Shown here: piece after piece, positions 1 to 7,519 of the stretch | How positions within the stretch are numbered: position 1 is the stretch's first letter | Layout: the number at the start of each line of letters is the position of its first letter | Source: Helicobacter magdeburgensis | Lineage (GTDB): Bacteria > Campylobacterota > Campylobacteria > Campylobacterales > Helicobacteraceae | Direction of reading: 5' to 3' | NCBI RefSeq assembly: GCF_000765825.2 | Contig: NZ_JRPE02000002.1 | Span: 1-64,000 of the forward strand | Length of the DNA stretch: 64,000 nt | Program-made: the position numbers and the translations under genes | The notes under the pieces: model-generated | Database searches by the model: none | Seen by the model: only the letters and a program-made list of their open reading frames with translations | What the model was told of the DNA's origin: nothing

Positions 1-136
1 AATATTCCAAAGAGGGATACAATTATTTATCCCTCGTGGGATATTGTGCGTATCTTTCCTTGGAGTGTTTATTTCACTCTAGGGCAAATATTTGTCCTTG
101 CAGCATAGAAATATGTTGCTAAAAAATGATAAAATA
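1..136. repeat. 136-bp perfect direct repeat, left copy
   Basis: Base-for-base identical to 1027-1162. Each copy ends just before the ribosome site of a related small gene, so the repeat is the leader part of a duplicated gene cassette. The copy may extend to the left of the window edge. Confidence 0.95.
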
Positions 137-149
137 AAAGGAGAAAAAG
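1..149 (+). ncRNA. Structured 5' leader (two-hairpin family), copy A1
   Basis: Successive stem-loops are visible: GAGGGATA pairs with TATCCCTC, GAGTG pairs with CACTC about 25 bases later, then a CAAAT/ATTTG stem and a GCAgCATA/TATGtTGC stem with a GAAA loop, followed by AAAAGGAG and the start codon. The same order (TTCC, AGGG-stem, TGGG, GGAGT-stem) recurs before other small genes at both ends of the window. Function is unknown; a translational or transcriptional control leader is inferred. Confidence 0.6.
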
Positions 150-569
150 ATGAAAGGAGTTGCGATGAAATATGTCTTAAATGAGAGTTTCAAATCTCTT
201 GTGCAAGGTATTTTTAATCAAGACAAGGAAAAGTCGGAGAGACTTATTAAGGCTTTTGAGGAGCTTGTCAATGACAGAGCCACCACAACGAGCCTAAATC
301 TTGAAGTGCTAAAACAAGAGTTTCTTGAAGAAGCACGGAAAGAATTTCTCTCTAAAAGTGCAGTAGAGCTAGAAATGGAGAAACTCAAAAATCAGCTTAT
401 CACAAAAGCTGATATGTATGAGATTCTGAAGCCATATGCAACCAAAGCAGATATTGCCGAGGTTAAGCGTGAAATAGCTGAGACAAGAACCGACTTACTG
501 AAATGGTTTGTGGCAACACAAGTCGCAGTAGGTGGATTTGTAGTCGCACTCATAAAACTTTTCCAGTAA
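150..569 (+). CDS. Small coiled-coil protein with C-terminal membrane anchor
   Basis: A protein of 139 residues: a charged helical body, heptad-rich from about residue 60 to 115, followed by a hydrophobic segment at 117-138 beginning LLKWFVATQ. This layout resembles DUF1640/CCDC90-like proteins, in which a coiled coil is tethered to a membrane by its C-terminus; the similarity is judged by eye. Two in-frame starts 15 bases apart each have an ideal AAGGAG site (the second ATG is at 165). The gene at 1173 is a diverged paralog with the same leader, the same double start and the same 3' hairpin, so this is a duplicated cassette. Confidence 0.75.
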   Translation: MKGVAMKYVLNESFKSLVQGIFNQDKEKSERLIKAFEELVNDRATTTSLNLEVLKQEFLEEARKEFLSKSAVELEMEKLKNQLITKADMYEILKPYATKADIAEVKREIAETRTDLLKWFVATQVAVGGFVVALIKLFQ

Positions 570-575
570 AATCCC

Positions 576-596
576 CCAAACCCTCTCCGGGTTTGG
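576..596 (+). terminator. Hairpin after the coiled-coil gene
   Basis: CCAAACCC-tctcc-GGGTTTGG forms an 8-bp stem a few bases after the stop codon. No long U-run follows at once. The same hairpin with its flanks recurs at 1542-1562 after the paralogous gene. Confidence 0.6.
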
Positions 597-635
597 AACC
601 TTTCTAATTCCCCCTTATTTTACATTTATTTTTGA

Positions 636-774
636 ATATTCCCATAGGGATTTGATTTTTTCAATAATCCCTATGTGGATTATTGTCATTTTCAAATCTC
701 TTTGGGAGTATTTCTCCTAGCCTGTAAAATTTTTAAGTCTTGTTCTAACAGGTGGCAAGCAAAAGGATTTGAAA
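636..774 (+). ncRNA. Structured 5' leader (two-hairpin family), copy C
   Basis: The leader reads ATTCCCA, then a TAGGGATT/AATCCCTA stem, TGTGG, a spacer, and TTGGGAG-tattt-CTCC, followed by the AAAAGGA ribosome site of the next gene. The arrangement matches the leader at 1-149, but the stem sequences differ in a pairing-compatible way. Confidence 0.5.
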
Positions 775-987
775 ATGAATCAAGTAAATGGCTTTTGGAC
801 GGATGAGTTCAATAATAAGTGGGCATCCTATTTGTTTGATGAGATTGAGGCAATAGAGATTTCCAGCGTGTTAAACCACGCGCGAAATTTATGCAAAAGG
901 AAAAATGCCTATTCAGGCAGAACGAATGTGTCGCTGAGTGACGCCTTCTTCTATCTTAATGAAGAAGAATATGAATGCGACTATTAA
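775..987 (+). CDS. Small acidic hypothetical protein
   Basis: A 70-residue soluble protein with no family I recognise. The ATG was preferred to an in-frame TTG six bases upstream because AAAAGGA lies seven bases before it. It sits between two copies of the duplicated coiled-coil cassette and has its own structured leader. A perfect 9-bp hairpin follows the stop codon. Confidence 0.7.
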   Translation: MNQVNGFWTDEFNNKWASYLFDEIEAIEISSVLNHARNLCKRKNAYSGRTNVSLSDAFFYLNEEEYECDY

Positions 988-988
988 A

Positions 989-1010
989 CAAGTAGGCTCA
1001 CGCCTACTTG
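989..1010 (+). terminator. Strong hairpin after small gene
   Basis: CAAGTAGGC-tcac-GCCTACTTG, a perfect 9-bp stem with a 4-base loop, begins two bases after the stop codon. Only a short T-rich stretch follows, so it may be a terminator or an mRNA-stabilising hairpin. Confidence 0.6.
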
Positions 1011-1026
1011 TCGCATTTTACGACAA

Positions 1027-1162
1027 AATATTCCAAAGAGGGATACAATTATTTATCCCTCGTGGGATATTGTGCGTATCTTTCCTTGGAGTGTTTATTT
1101 CACTCTAGGGCAAATATTTGTCCTTGCAGCATAGAAATATGTTGCTAAAAAATGATAAAATA
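1027..1162. repeat. 136-bp perfect direct repeat, right copy
   Basis: Second copy of the sequence at 1-136, again directly upstream of a small coiled-coil gene. Perfect identity of non-coding DNA next to clearly diverged coding DNA implies recent conversion or strong constraint on the leader. Confidence 0.95.
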
Positions 1163-1172
1163 GGAGAAAAAA
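1027..1172 (+). ncRNA. Structured 5' leader (two-hairpin family), copy A2
   Basis: Same fold and sequence as the leader at 1-149, here feeding the paralogous gene that starts at 1173. Confidence 0.6.
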
Positions 1173-1529
1173 ATGGAAGGAGTTTTCATGAAAACGAATT
1201 ATCAATTCAGCAGAACATTTGAGATTTTGCTGAATAACTTGGTAAATCGAATCAATGAAAAGAACGCAGAAGGAATCACTATTGATAAAGAGGAAGCATT
1301 TCAGCTTGTAGAAGCTGTCATTGCGGAATCTAAAGAAGCTGCCAAAAAAGCGGCTGAAGATAGTGTTGCCTCTAAGGCGGATATAAATGTCTTGAAGACA
1401 GATATAAATGCCTCAGAGGCTAGACTAGAAAAACAAATAGCAGAAGTAAAAGCGGACTTATTAAAGTGGTTTGTGGGAACACAGATCGCAATGACAGGCT
1501 TACTAATAGCTATTCTCAAATTTTCATAG
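1173..1529 (+). CDS. Paralog of the coiled-coil, tail-anchored protein
   Basis: A protein of 118 residues, Ala/Lys/Glu-rich and helical to about residue 95, then a hydrophobic tail starting LLKWFVGTQ that closely matches the tail of the gene at 150. The N-terminal body is much less conserved. The double start is preserved: ATG at 1173 and a second ATG 15 bases on, each with a good ribosome site. It is flanked by the same leader and the same terminal hairpin, so the whole cassette has been copied. Function is unknown; a membrane-tethered oligomer is the simplest guess. Confidence 0.75.
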   Translation: MEGVFMKTNYQFSRTFEILLNNLVNRINEKNAEGITIDKEEAFQLVEAVIAESKEAAKKAAEDSVASKADINVLKTDINASEARLEKQIAEVKADLLKWFVGTQIAMTGLLIAILKFS

Positions 1530-1541
1530 TCTTCCATTCCC

Positions 1542-1562
1542 CCAAACCCTCTCCGGGTTTGG
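1542..1562 (+). terminator. Hairpin after the paralogous coiled-coil gene
   Basis: Same 8-bp CCAAACCC/GGGTTTGG stem as at 576-596. The identical context shows it belongs to the duplicated cassette. Confidence 0.6.
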
Positions 1563-1599
1563 AACCTTTCTAATTCCCCCCTTATTTATCACTTTTTTT

Positions 1600-1774
1600 T
1601 GTTTTCATTCCCGAAAGGGCTTAAGTATTTCACTTGCCCTTTTGGGTAGGTGCGTGCATAAGCTTTTCGGGGAATGAAATTCCGTATGGCGGCAGTCAGT
1701 GAAAAGTTATATGTGGGCACCGAGAAGTGCTCTTTTGTTAGTGCATAAATGCCGTATGGCGAAAGGAGCACATT
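1600..1774 (+). ncRNA. Structured 5' leader, copy B (variant)
   Basis: ATTCCCGA is followed by an AAGGGC/GCCCTT stem and TTGGG, as in the other leaders. The second half differs: it holds a GGAATgaaATTCC hairpin, a GCACcgagaaGTGC hairpin and two copies of CCGTATGGCG about 70 bases apart, the second running into the AAAGGAG ribosome site. Confidence 0.45.
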
Positions 1775-2086
1775 ATGGTGATCAAATTTCAAAAAAAATC
1801 TAAGCTAAAAAAGATATTGAACAAAAGTCCAATATCTCTAGAAGAAGTGCCCGGAACAAGCAGGATAGGCATAGATGGCGGCAGTATAACTGTAGTTGGA
1901 TTTATTACGGAATATGGTCTCCGTATCCACAAAGGAAAACTTGAATTTTCTGCTCATTCAGAAGAGATCGAACTCATAGGAGTTGATGGGGAATATGCAG
2001 AAAAGATAATTGAAAAATTAGTTGTTCTAACAGCATACACCTTGTTTTTGCAAAAGAAAAAAAAGTTTGTCAAAAAGGCGATGTAA
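1775..2086 (+). CDS. Hypothetical basic protein
   Basis: A 103-residue protein with Lys-rich ends and a central beta-like stretch (IGIDGGSITVVGFITEYGL). I recognise no family. The start has AAAGGAG six bases upstream. It is the last plus-strand gene before a block of minus-strand conjugation genes and has its own long leader. Confidence 0.65.
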   Translation: MVIKFQKKSKLKKILNKSPISLEEVPGTSRIGIDGGSITVVGFITEYGLRIHKGKLEFSAHSEEIELIGVDGEYAEKIIEKLVVLTAYTLFLQKKKKFVKKAM

Positions 2087-2318
2087 ACAGTGTAAAATTG
2101 TTTGCAAACATTGCAGAATAAGCTTTGTTTAGATTTGCACATCTTGGAAAGGAGATTGCATAATTTACTTAGCTTTAAGTAAAAGTGTTTGGAATTTTCT
2201 AAATACTTTCCCTGTATGGGGTTCTTTTTTTACTTATTAAACAATAAAGATAATCATTATTAATAAATAACTTATGTCCTACTCTCTATCTATTAGTAAT
2301 GATTATATCATCCGCCTT
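2087..2318. other. Convergent intergenic region with inverted repeat
   Basis: No gene is seen. It lies between the converging genes ending at 2086 and 2319. It contains a 10-bp inverted repeat (ATAATCATTA ... TAATGATTAT, about 2251 and 2296) and a weak CCCtgtatGGGG hairpin followed by a T-run near 2215-2232. A bidirectional terminator is plausible. Confidence 0.4.
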
Positions 2319-3098
2319 CTATTTTCCTAAAAAATCCCTACATTCAGCATTTCCGCCTTTAATTCCATCTAAAAACACCTCTAAAACCGCTCCATTAGCA
2401 TTTGAGAAACAAATATTCTTTTGATTCACAAGATTTGTAATGGCTATATTGTGGCTATAAATATCACAAGCAATGCCTATATCGTCCTCTCTCTTTGTGA
2501 TAGTGCTTTGAATATTGACAATAACAGGTGTTGAACGCTTTTCAAAGAAGCCTAATATATCTCCTAAAACACGCATTATCTCTCTATCGGTTTGATATGT
2601 AGTCAAAGTCACGCCATGCAATTCAAAATATCCACTCTCTTCAAAAATGAACTTAGCCAAAGCACTCCTATGGTTTCCATCTCCATCAATGTATATTTCA
2701 TCATCTATTTGTGTCAAAAGCATAGTTGGTTCTTTGAGCTTTTCTTCAACATAGTATTTTGGATTCTCTTTAAGGAGTGGAATGTTAATGTGCATTCTTT
2801 TGCCATATCGTATGAGATCAGCCCAGCTCATACCTTTATAATCCGGATGTGCCGTGCCAACAATGTTTCTGGCATCAATAGTGGCAGAACATTGTGTGAT
2901 ACGCTTTGCCACTATAAGCGGAATTTGCTTTGAGGAATATGCAACACTAGACATTTGTATATTTGGCATTTCTTTGGCGATATGAGCCACGAGTCCTTGC
3001 TTTTGCTCCATAATGTGAAGTTGATTTTCCAAATCATCAACTAAAAATGTTGCCCTCTCTTGCAAGCCTTCCATTCTTTTGAGTGTGATTCCTTCCAT
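2319..3098 (-). CDS. ParB-fold (ParB/sulfiredoxin-like) protein
   Basis: A 259-residue protein. The segment IYIDGDGNHRSALAKFI at about residues 135-152 looks like the GxxR-type motif of the ParB/sulfiredoxin fold, which binds or cleaves nucleotides. The rest is not recognised. It is not the partition ParB at 31 kb. It is the most distal gene of the minus-strand transfer operon. GGAGAAGG precedes the ATG. A role in DNA processing during transfer is possible but is inference. Confidence 0.6.
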   Translation of the reverse strand: MEGITLKRMEGLQERATFLVDDLENQLHIMEQKQGLVAHIAKEMPNIQMSSVAYSSKQIPLIVAKRITQCSATIDARNIVGTAHPDYKGMSWADLIRYGKRMHINIPLLKENPKYYVEEKLKEPTMLLTQIDDEIYIDGDGNHRSALAKFIFEESGYFELHGVTLTTYQTDREIMRVLGDILGFFEKRSTPVIVNIQSTITKREDDIGIACDIYSHNIAITNLVNQKNICFSNANGAVLEVFLDGIKGGNAECRDFLGK

Positions 3099-3161
3099 TT
3101 TCCTTCTCCTTATTATATTTGATTTTTCTTGTGATTTCTCTAATATGTGTTTTTTGAGTGT

Positions 3162-3386
3162 TTATGCGGATTTTAAGGCGATTTTGAAGCATTCCTTAGG
3201 GAACCTATACCCATACTCTCCTAATGCCTCCATAGCCTCTTCAAAGCTCATATTTGAGCGTATGAGAGTCCACCTTTCTAAACCTCTGGAATCTTTTCTT
3301 TGAAACAGACTCCAAATGCCTTCTACTAATGGTTTTCTTTCTTGCAAGCTTCTTTCTTCTCTTCTTGAGCTTTTTCTTTGGCACAA
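3162..3386 (-). CDS. Possible small protein (uncertain start)
   Basis: Open frame of 74 codons from a TTG, overlapping the end of the upstream gene by 61 bases. The C-terminal half (MSFEEAMEALGEYGYRF...) looks like real protein, but no convincing ribosome site precedes any start. It may begin internally or be a relic. No family recognised. Confidence 0.35.
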   Translation of the reverse strand: MCQRKSSRREERSLQERKPLVEGIWSLFQRKDSRGLERWTLIRSNMSFEEAMEALGEYGYRFPKECFKIALKSA

Positions 3387-3523
3387 TGTGAGTTAGGAGC
3401 TAGTCTTTTGTTCCTTATTTTCCCTATCAAATCTAAAATCCCATTTACAATATGCAAGACTAGTGCGATAGGTGCCAAAGCACAAATGCTTATAATCGAG
3501 TAAAACACAAAAAGTTCCATCAT
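3326..3523 (-). CDS. Small membrane protein of the transfer operon
   Basis: A 65-residue protein: one hydrophobic segment at about residues 3-34, then a short Lys/Glu-rich tail. The ATG lies one base after the traK stop codon with AAAGGGAG upstream, so the two genes are almost certainly co-translated. No family recognised. Its position suggests an accessory envelope role in conjugation. Confidence 0.6.
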   Translation of the reverse strand: MMELFVFYSIISICALAPIALVLHIVNGILDLIGKIRNKRLAPNSHCAKEKAQEEKKEACKKENH

Positions 3524-3524
3524 T

Positions 3525-4571
3525 TTATCTCCCTTTCTTTCCATCTGGTTTTTTTCTAACAATATACATAGAGGTTGATTTCTTGGGACCTATAGGGTTT
3601 GCCAAGAAAGACACCGAATATACATCTGGCACATAAAACATTTCCTCATAAAGGTTTAATGTCTTTTTCTTGTCTTCATTCTTAACCTCCCAACGCTCTC
3701 CCACATAATGATCGCCCTCAAGGCTATACACATGCACGAGTGTTAAGCCAAGCTCTTTGTATTTGTAAATCTTTTTCTTGTCTTTTTTTTCATATCCTTT
3801 TGGCTTTTTATCCTTATACATTGCAGCAGTAAGAATACTGATAACCTTCTCGTGGTTATTGTTTTCTAGTTTTTTAACATTGCTTCCTTGCCTTGCATAA
3901 GAATCTTGCTCTTTAATCACATAATAGCCCGGATTATTTTTGCTGTTGCCTATAGTGATATTAAGCACCACAGGATAAGGACCACCCCAAATAATAGCCT
4001 CTGCCTTTCCATTAAGGCTTGAATTAATCACAAGTCTATTTTCTTTTTGAATAATGGATACTGGCTGTCTTTGCTTATCTACTTCTAAGGTTTCTGCTTC
4101 TTCCTGTGTAGCCTTAGCTTCAAACTCTCCAAACTCTGCCTTAATCTCAAAAGGAAACTCAATGATAGTATGTTTCTCTTTTGTGATAGGAATGCTTAAT
4201 TCTGTTCGTAATGTAAGCAATTTTGCTCCAGCTGGCACAGGCAAATTAGAATAATCCTTTTTAGGGCGATTAGATGAGTTAGAGCGAACTTCATTCACAA
4301 CCGGTGTCTGTGTTTGATAGCTGTTATTCTGCCCCAAAGCCATTTCATGCTGAGGGTTACCATAAGTTGGCTGATTCATATCAGCAATATCCGCATTCTC
4401 TTCATTCCAACTTTCTGGTGGCATACCTGTGTTAGGGTCTCTAACTTGCGAAGCCGCATCTTGCAGGGCTTGTTCTATTTTGTCTCTTTTTACATTATCG
4501 TCTTCTATTGCTGTCAAAGGTATAGTTGCAAGCAAAAGACTAGCCAAGACTAGACTTATCTTTCTATTCAT
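3525..4571 (-). CDS. traK: TraK-family conjugation secretin-like protein
   Basis: A 348-residue exported protein. A signal peptide (residues 1-21, hydrophobic core LVLASLLLATIPLTA) is followed by a low-complexity Asn/Gln-rich stretch to about 110 and then a beta-rich domain typical of F-type TraK, the periplasmic/outer-membrane component that works with TraV and TraB. It is longer than typical TraK (about 240 residues) because of the N-terminal linker. Order TraL-TraE-TraK is the canonical F/SXT order and supports the call. The start has AAGGAGG. No TraB follows, which is unusual. Confidence 0.8.
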   Translation of the reverse strand: MNRKISLVLASLLLATIPLTAIEDDNVKRDKIEQALQDAASQVRDPNTGMPPESWNEENADIADMNQPTYGNPQHEMALGQNNSYQTQTPVVNEVRSNSSNRPKKDYSNLPVPAGAKLLTLRTELSIPITKEKHTIIEFPFEIKAEFGEFEAKATQEEAETLEVDKQRQPVSIIQKENRLVINSSLNGKAEAIIWGGPYPVVLNITIGNSKNNPGYYVIKEQDSYARQGSNVKKLENNNHEKVISILTAAMYKDKKPKGYEKKDKKKIYKYKELGLTLVHVYSLEGDHYVGERWEVKNEDKKKTLNLYEEMFYVPDVYSVSFLANPIGPKKSTSMYIVRKKPDGKKGR

Positions 4572-4603
4572 TCAGTTTCCTCCTTTTATAACAAGATTCC
4601 AGC

Positions 4604-5620
4604 CTAGTTTGCAGGCTGTTGTTGTGTGTTTTGATTTTCTTGAGGTGTTACTTTAGCATTATCTCCTTGCTGTTGCAAGTGAGAATTTTGCTGTGTATTT
4701 TGTTGTGTCTCTTGAGTTTGAGGCTGATTTGGAGTTTGTCCGCTAGGGTTTTGCTCTGTCCCTTCTTGTGGTTTAGTATTGTCTCCTACACCCGAAAGAA
4801 TATAATCTGCATCAAGGAGTTTTTCCTTTTTCTTTTGGATTCTCTCTTTTTCAAATTCAGCCTTCTCTTTTACACCTTCCTCAAGATTCTCCCTTTGAAT
4901 GACCCTATTGTCAATATCTTGATCGTTGAGTTCTTGTTGAGCTTTTCTTGCTGTAGCATCAGGATCTTTATCCTCAATGACTTTTTCTTCCTCTGTAAGA
5001 TGATGAATACTATCATTGTTTAAGCAGTCTGTGCTTATAGAATCTTGATAAATTTTGTAATCACTAATATAGAAGCCAAACTTGTAAAAGCACTTCTTAG
5101 TGATTTTGGTAATGTTGCTTATGCTTTGTGTGGCATAGCCATTGTAAGTTACCGTGGCTACAGAACCTCCGTTCTTTAGCTCCACAATTACTTCATTATC
5201 ATCATATCTAAAGGTTTGGGTGATGTTGTTTGTGATAACAGCTGTCAGGTAGTTATCAAAATCAGCCTTCCTTTGCAGATATGTATTCTTCTCAAATATT
5301 TCAGATGATTTTGCAAGGTTCTCTTTAATTGTGCTTGGCGTAAAGCTAGCAAATCTAGCCAACACAAAGTCTCCCCATACTCTATAATAAAGTGGATCTG
5401 CTCTCATTTTGGCTACTTCAAATTCGCCATAAGGAGGCATCATAATATGAGATGTGCGCTCGCTAGATAGGCTGAAATACCCAAAAGTCAGAATCAATAA
5501 CAATATCAAGACTACACCTACAAAAATTTGCAATAGTCTATTATTTAACAAAAGTCTATCTACTTGATCTATGGCATCTTTGCCGATAGTTCCATATTCG
5601 TTGTCAATCCCTAAACTCAT
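4604..5620 (-). CDS. traE: TraE-family conjugation inner-membrane protein with Gln-rich tail
   Basis: A 338-residue protein. One transmembrane segment (about residues 33-54) is followed by a periplasmic VirB8/TraE-like domain to about 205, then a highly charged and Gln/Asn-rich tail of roughly 130 residues. Typical TraE is near 190 residues, so the tail is an extension. The chosen ATG lies behind AGAAGGA and overlaps the end of traL by 17 bases; an upstream in-frame start would lie deep inside traL. TraE helps build the F-type mating channel in the inner membrane. Confidence 0.8.
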   Translation of the reverse strand: MSLGIDNEYGTIGKDAIDQVDRLLLNNRLLQIFVGVVLILLLILTFGYFSLSSERTSHIMMPPYGEFEVAKMRADPLYYRVWGDFVLARFASFTPSTIKENLAKSSEIFEKNTYLQRKADFDNYLTAVITNNITQTFRYDDNEVIVELKNGGSVATVTYNGYATQSISNITKITKKCFYKFGFYISDYKIYQDSISTDCLNNDSIHHLTEEEKVIEDKDPDATARKAQQELNDQDIDNRVIQRENLEEGVKEKAEFEKERIQKKKEKLLDADYILSGVGDNTKPQEGTEQNPSGQTPNQPQTQETQQNTQQNSHLQQQGDNAKVTPQENQNTQQQPAN

Positions 5621-5939
5621 TTTCATATCCTTCTGGTAAAAAATCTTTTGGTAGTCCTTCTTCCCCTTCATATTTTGGGTAGCGATAGTTCTTTACATAG
5701 CACCAGTGCGTAAAGAAACCACGCTTAAAACGCTCTTTGTAATAGACATACACATAGGTAACTAGACCTCCTACTCCTAATCCTACCATAAATGCCTCTC
5801 CGCCCATACCAAGAAGGGCGAAGGTAATTACGGTGACTCCAAAAGAGCCTACGGCAATGAATAGGTTGTCCGCCTCAACAGCAGCAATAAGCCGCTGTCT
5901 ATGTATTCTATCAGGGAACTCTATGATTCTCTCTGACAT
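5604..5939 (-). CDS. traL: TraL-family conjugation protein
   Basis: A 111-residue protein with the TraL layout: a short N-terminal stretch ending in an Arg-rich patch (FPDRIHRQRLI), two hydrophobic segments at about 25-65 and a basic cytoplasmic part with FKRGFFTHWCY. In F-type systems TraL sits in the inner membrane and precedes TraE. It starts one base after the stop of the pilin candidate, and its last codons overlap traE. Confidence 0.8.
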   Translation of the reverse strand: MSERIIEFPDRIHRQRLIAAVEADNLFIAVGSFGVTVITFALLGMGGEAFMVGLGVGGLVTYVYVYYKERFKRGFFTHWCYVKNYRYPKYEGEEGLPKDFLPEGYENEFRD

Positions 5940-5940
5940 A

Positions 5941-6276
5941 CTATTGCCCTACGCTTGTGGTTGGACGATATGAGCTTGCCCAGTCGCTGATAGGTTTCAA
6001 GAAACTTGGGAAGAAGAATACACCAGCTGTCGCACAAATTCCAGTGATGACTGTCGGCATCCAAGGAAGTCCCCCAAAGATGATACCCAAAATGAAAGTC
6101 ATCCACATAACCCCAAGAATAACCCAAGCAACATATTTTTGCAAAATATCAAAGAATGCTGCTTTGATAAATTCAAATGGGTTTTCTCCTGCTGCAAATG
6201 CAACTGCCGCTGTTAATACGCACATTAAGAGAATTAATCGTCCCAACATGCTGTTTTCTTTTACCTCTAAAGTCAT
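5941..6276 (-). CDS. Candidate conjugative pilin (TraA/VirB2-like)
   Basis: A 111-residue protein. Residues 1-29 form a signal-like segment ending AFAA, followed by two hydrophobic helices (about 47-72 and 76-92) separated by GGLPW, the layout of VirB2/TraA propilins. CAAGGAG precedes the chosen ATG. It is directly upstream of traL, as expected for F-type operons. Sequence identity to any named pilin could not be tested, so the family call rests on topology and context. Confidence 0.65.
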   Translation of the reverse strand: MTLEVKENSMLGRLILLMCVLTAAVAFAAGENPFEFIKAAFFDILQKYVAWVILGVMWMTFILGIIFGGLPWMPTVITGICATAGVFFFPSFLKPISDWASSYRPTTSVGQ

Positions 6277-6426
6277 AATAACTCCTTGTATAAAGTATTT
6301 TTTAGCCTTATTGGCACTTTCTCCGTCAATGAGACAGAACCTACCCACATATTGCCCTTATCTTAGGCAAAAGCCTAAAGTCTCTTTTATTGCTACACAC
6401 CGCACCTCCTATCTTATGTTTTCTAT
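6277..6426 (-). promoter_or_regulatory. Leader with 19-codon ORF and hairpin before pilin gene
   Basis: On the minus strand AGGAGG is followed by a GTG-started frame of 19 codons (6400 to 6341), and the perfect hairpin TTAGGC-tttt-GCCTAA lies inside it, ahead of the pilin ribosome site. This could be a leader-peptide or attenuator arrangement controlling the pilin. It is a reading of the sequence only. Confidence 0.3.
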
Positions 6427-7320
6427 TTATATTTCACCATCAAGAGCTTTAATCGCAGCATCAGCTCTATCGTATTGAGCTTTGATTGCAATAACATTTC
6501 TGTGCTGCTCTTTGGTGAATTTCTTAAACGCCCACCTTGCAAAAAGTGCATAAGTTACAAGCATAATGATTGCCACACCCGTTGTATGGAACAAGGCTGC
6601 TTCAAAGTTAGCTGGGCTAATTGCCAAGAAACCTTTTGTCATTTTCTTGATTGCAAGCAATGGCTCATACAAGAATCCTTGCCAAGAGGCGAATGTGCTT
6701 TCAAGCAACACTAAAATAACGACACTGAATACAAGGTAAAACTCTACCACACGCCAACCAGCTATAACTTGCCCATAAAATTGCTTTGTTTTTGGCTGTT
6801 TCTCATCTGGAATGACAAATTGTTTCATTCCATATACGACATACGCATAGAAAAATAGAGAAGCATACGCCAAGAATAAGCTTACTGGGTAGAAACCTCC
6901 TACTTGCACTTGCCTTATACTTGCAAGCAAGAACAAACCAAAAGCTATACAATACACTAGGCTTGCGTATGCAATACCTTTTCCTACAATCTTAAAAATC
7001 TTGAATGGAAGCATACGATACTCAGATTCCGTTACATCTATTGTTTTTTGTTCTGTGAAAGCTGTCCCACTCGCATAGATTGATTGCAATTCATCTTGCA
7101 ACTCTTGGACATCCGAAAAGATAGGATATTTATCCTTCTTTTCAGGCTCTCTTTGCACTGGCTGCCTTCCTCCTTGATGATTTTTGAGATGCCACATAGA
7201 CTCTCGTTCATTGCTGGCGTTTTGATATTCGCCTTGCCACATTGTCCTATTGTGAGCTTGCTTTGAGCTCCAATGGGCGCCTGTATTGCCATTGCCGGTA
7301 TTATTATTGTTCCCGAACAT
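6427..7320 (-). CDS. Polytopic membrane protein of the transfer operon
   Basis: A 297-residue protein. The N-terminus is an Asn/Gly low-complexity run (MFGNNNNTGNGNTG), followed by a soluble part to about 105 and four or five hydrophobic segments between about 110 and 260, then a charged C-terminus. AAGGAG precedes the chosen ATG; upstream in-frame codons lie inside the preceding gene. I recognise no family. Its position between a YdjM-like protein and the pilin suggests a role in mating-pair assembly. The short gene at 39912 begins with a similar Asn-rich N-terminus. Confidence 0.6.
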   Translation of the reverse strand: MFGNNNNTGNGNTGAHWSSKQAHNRTMWQGEYQNASNERESMWHLKNHQGGRQPVQREPEKKDKYPIFSDVQELQDELQSIYASGTAFTEQKTIDVTESEYRMLPFKIFKIVGKGIAYASLVYCIAFGLFLLASIRQVQVGGFYPVSLFLAYASLFFYAYVVYGMKQFVIPDEKQPKTKQFYGQVIAGWRVVEFYLVFSVVILVLLESTFASWQGFLYEPLLAIKKMTKGFLAISPANFEAALFHTTGVAIIMLVTYALFARWAFKKFTKEQHRNVIAIKAQYDRADAAIKALDGEI

Positions 7321-7519
7321 TTTTAACTCCTTCTTTGAAAATGGTTTCAGCCCTTTGAGTTGCTTCAAGACAAACTTCTCGCAAGGCTTGCCTCAAAAGC
7401 TCCTTCTTCTCTGGACTTAATCTTTTTCTTACGATTTTCTTCTCTATGTTTATGGCTAGGGCATAAAATTGTAGTGCCTCTTGTGTTGTTAAAAAACTTT
7501 CTTTGTATTTATTAGCCAT
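7304..7519 (-). CDS. Small helical protein of the transfer operon
   Basis: A 71-residue soluble, helical, Lys/Arg/Glu-rich protein. GGAGGT precedes the ATG. It overlaps the gene before it by 8 bases and the next by 17, so it is embedded in a tightly coupled operon. No family recognised. Confidence 0.65.
   Translation of the reverse strand: MANKYKESFLTTQEALQFYALAINIEKKIVRKRLSPEKKELLRQALREVCLEATQRAETIFKEGVKNVREQ

Noticed and set aside
1301-1537. Open frame on the minus strand opposite the coiled-coil gene
   Set aside because: It is the antisense of a clear plus-strand gene, lacks a ribosome site and reads as low-complexity Ser/Ala/Phe.
2319-3098. Second partition ParB
   Set aside because: Only the nucleotide-binding motif region is similar; the HTH and box II context of ParB are missing, and it lies in the transfer operon.
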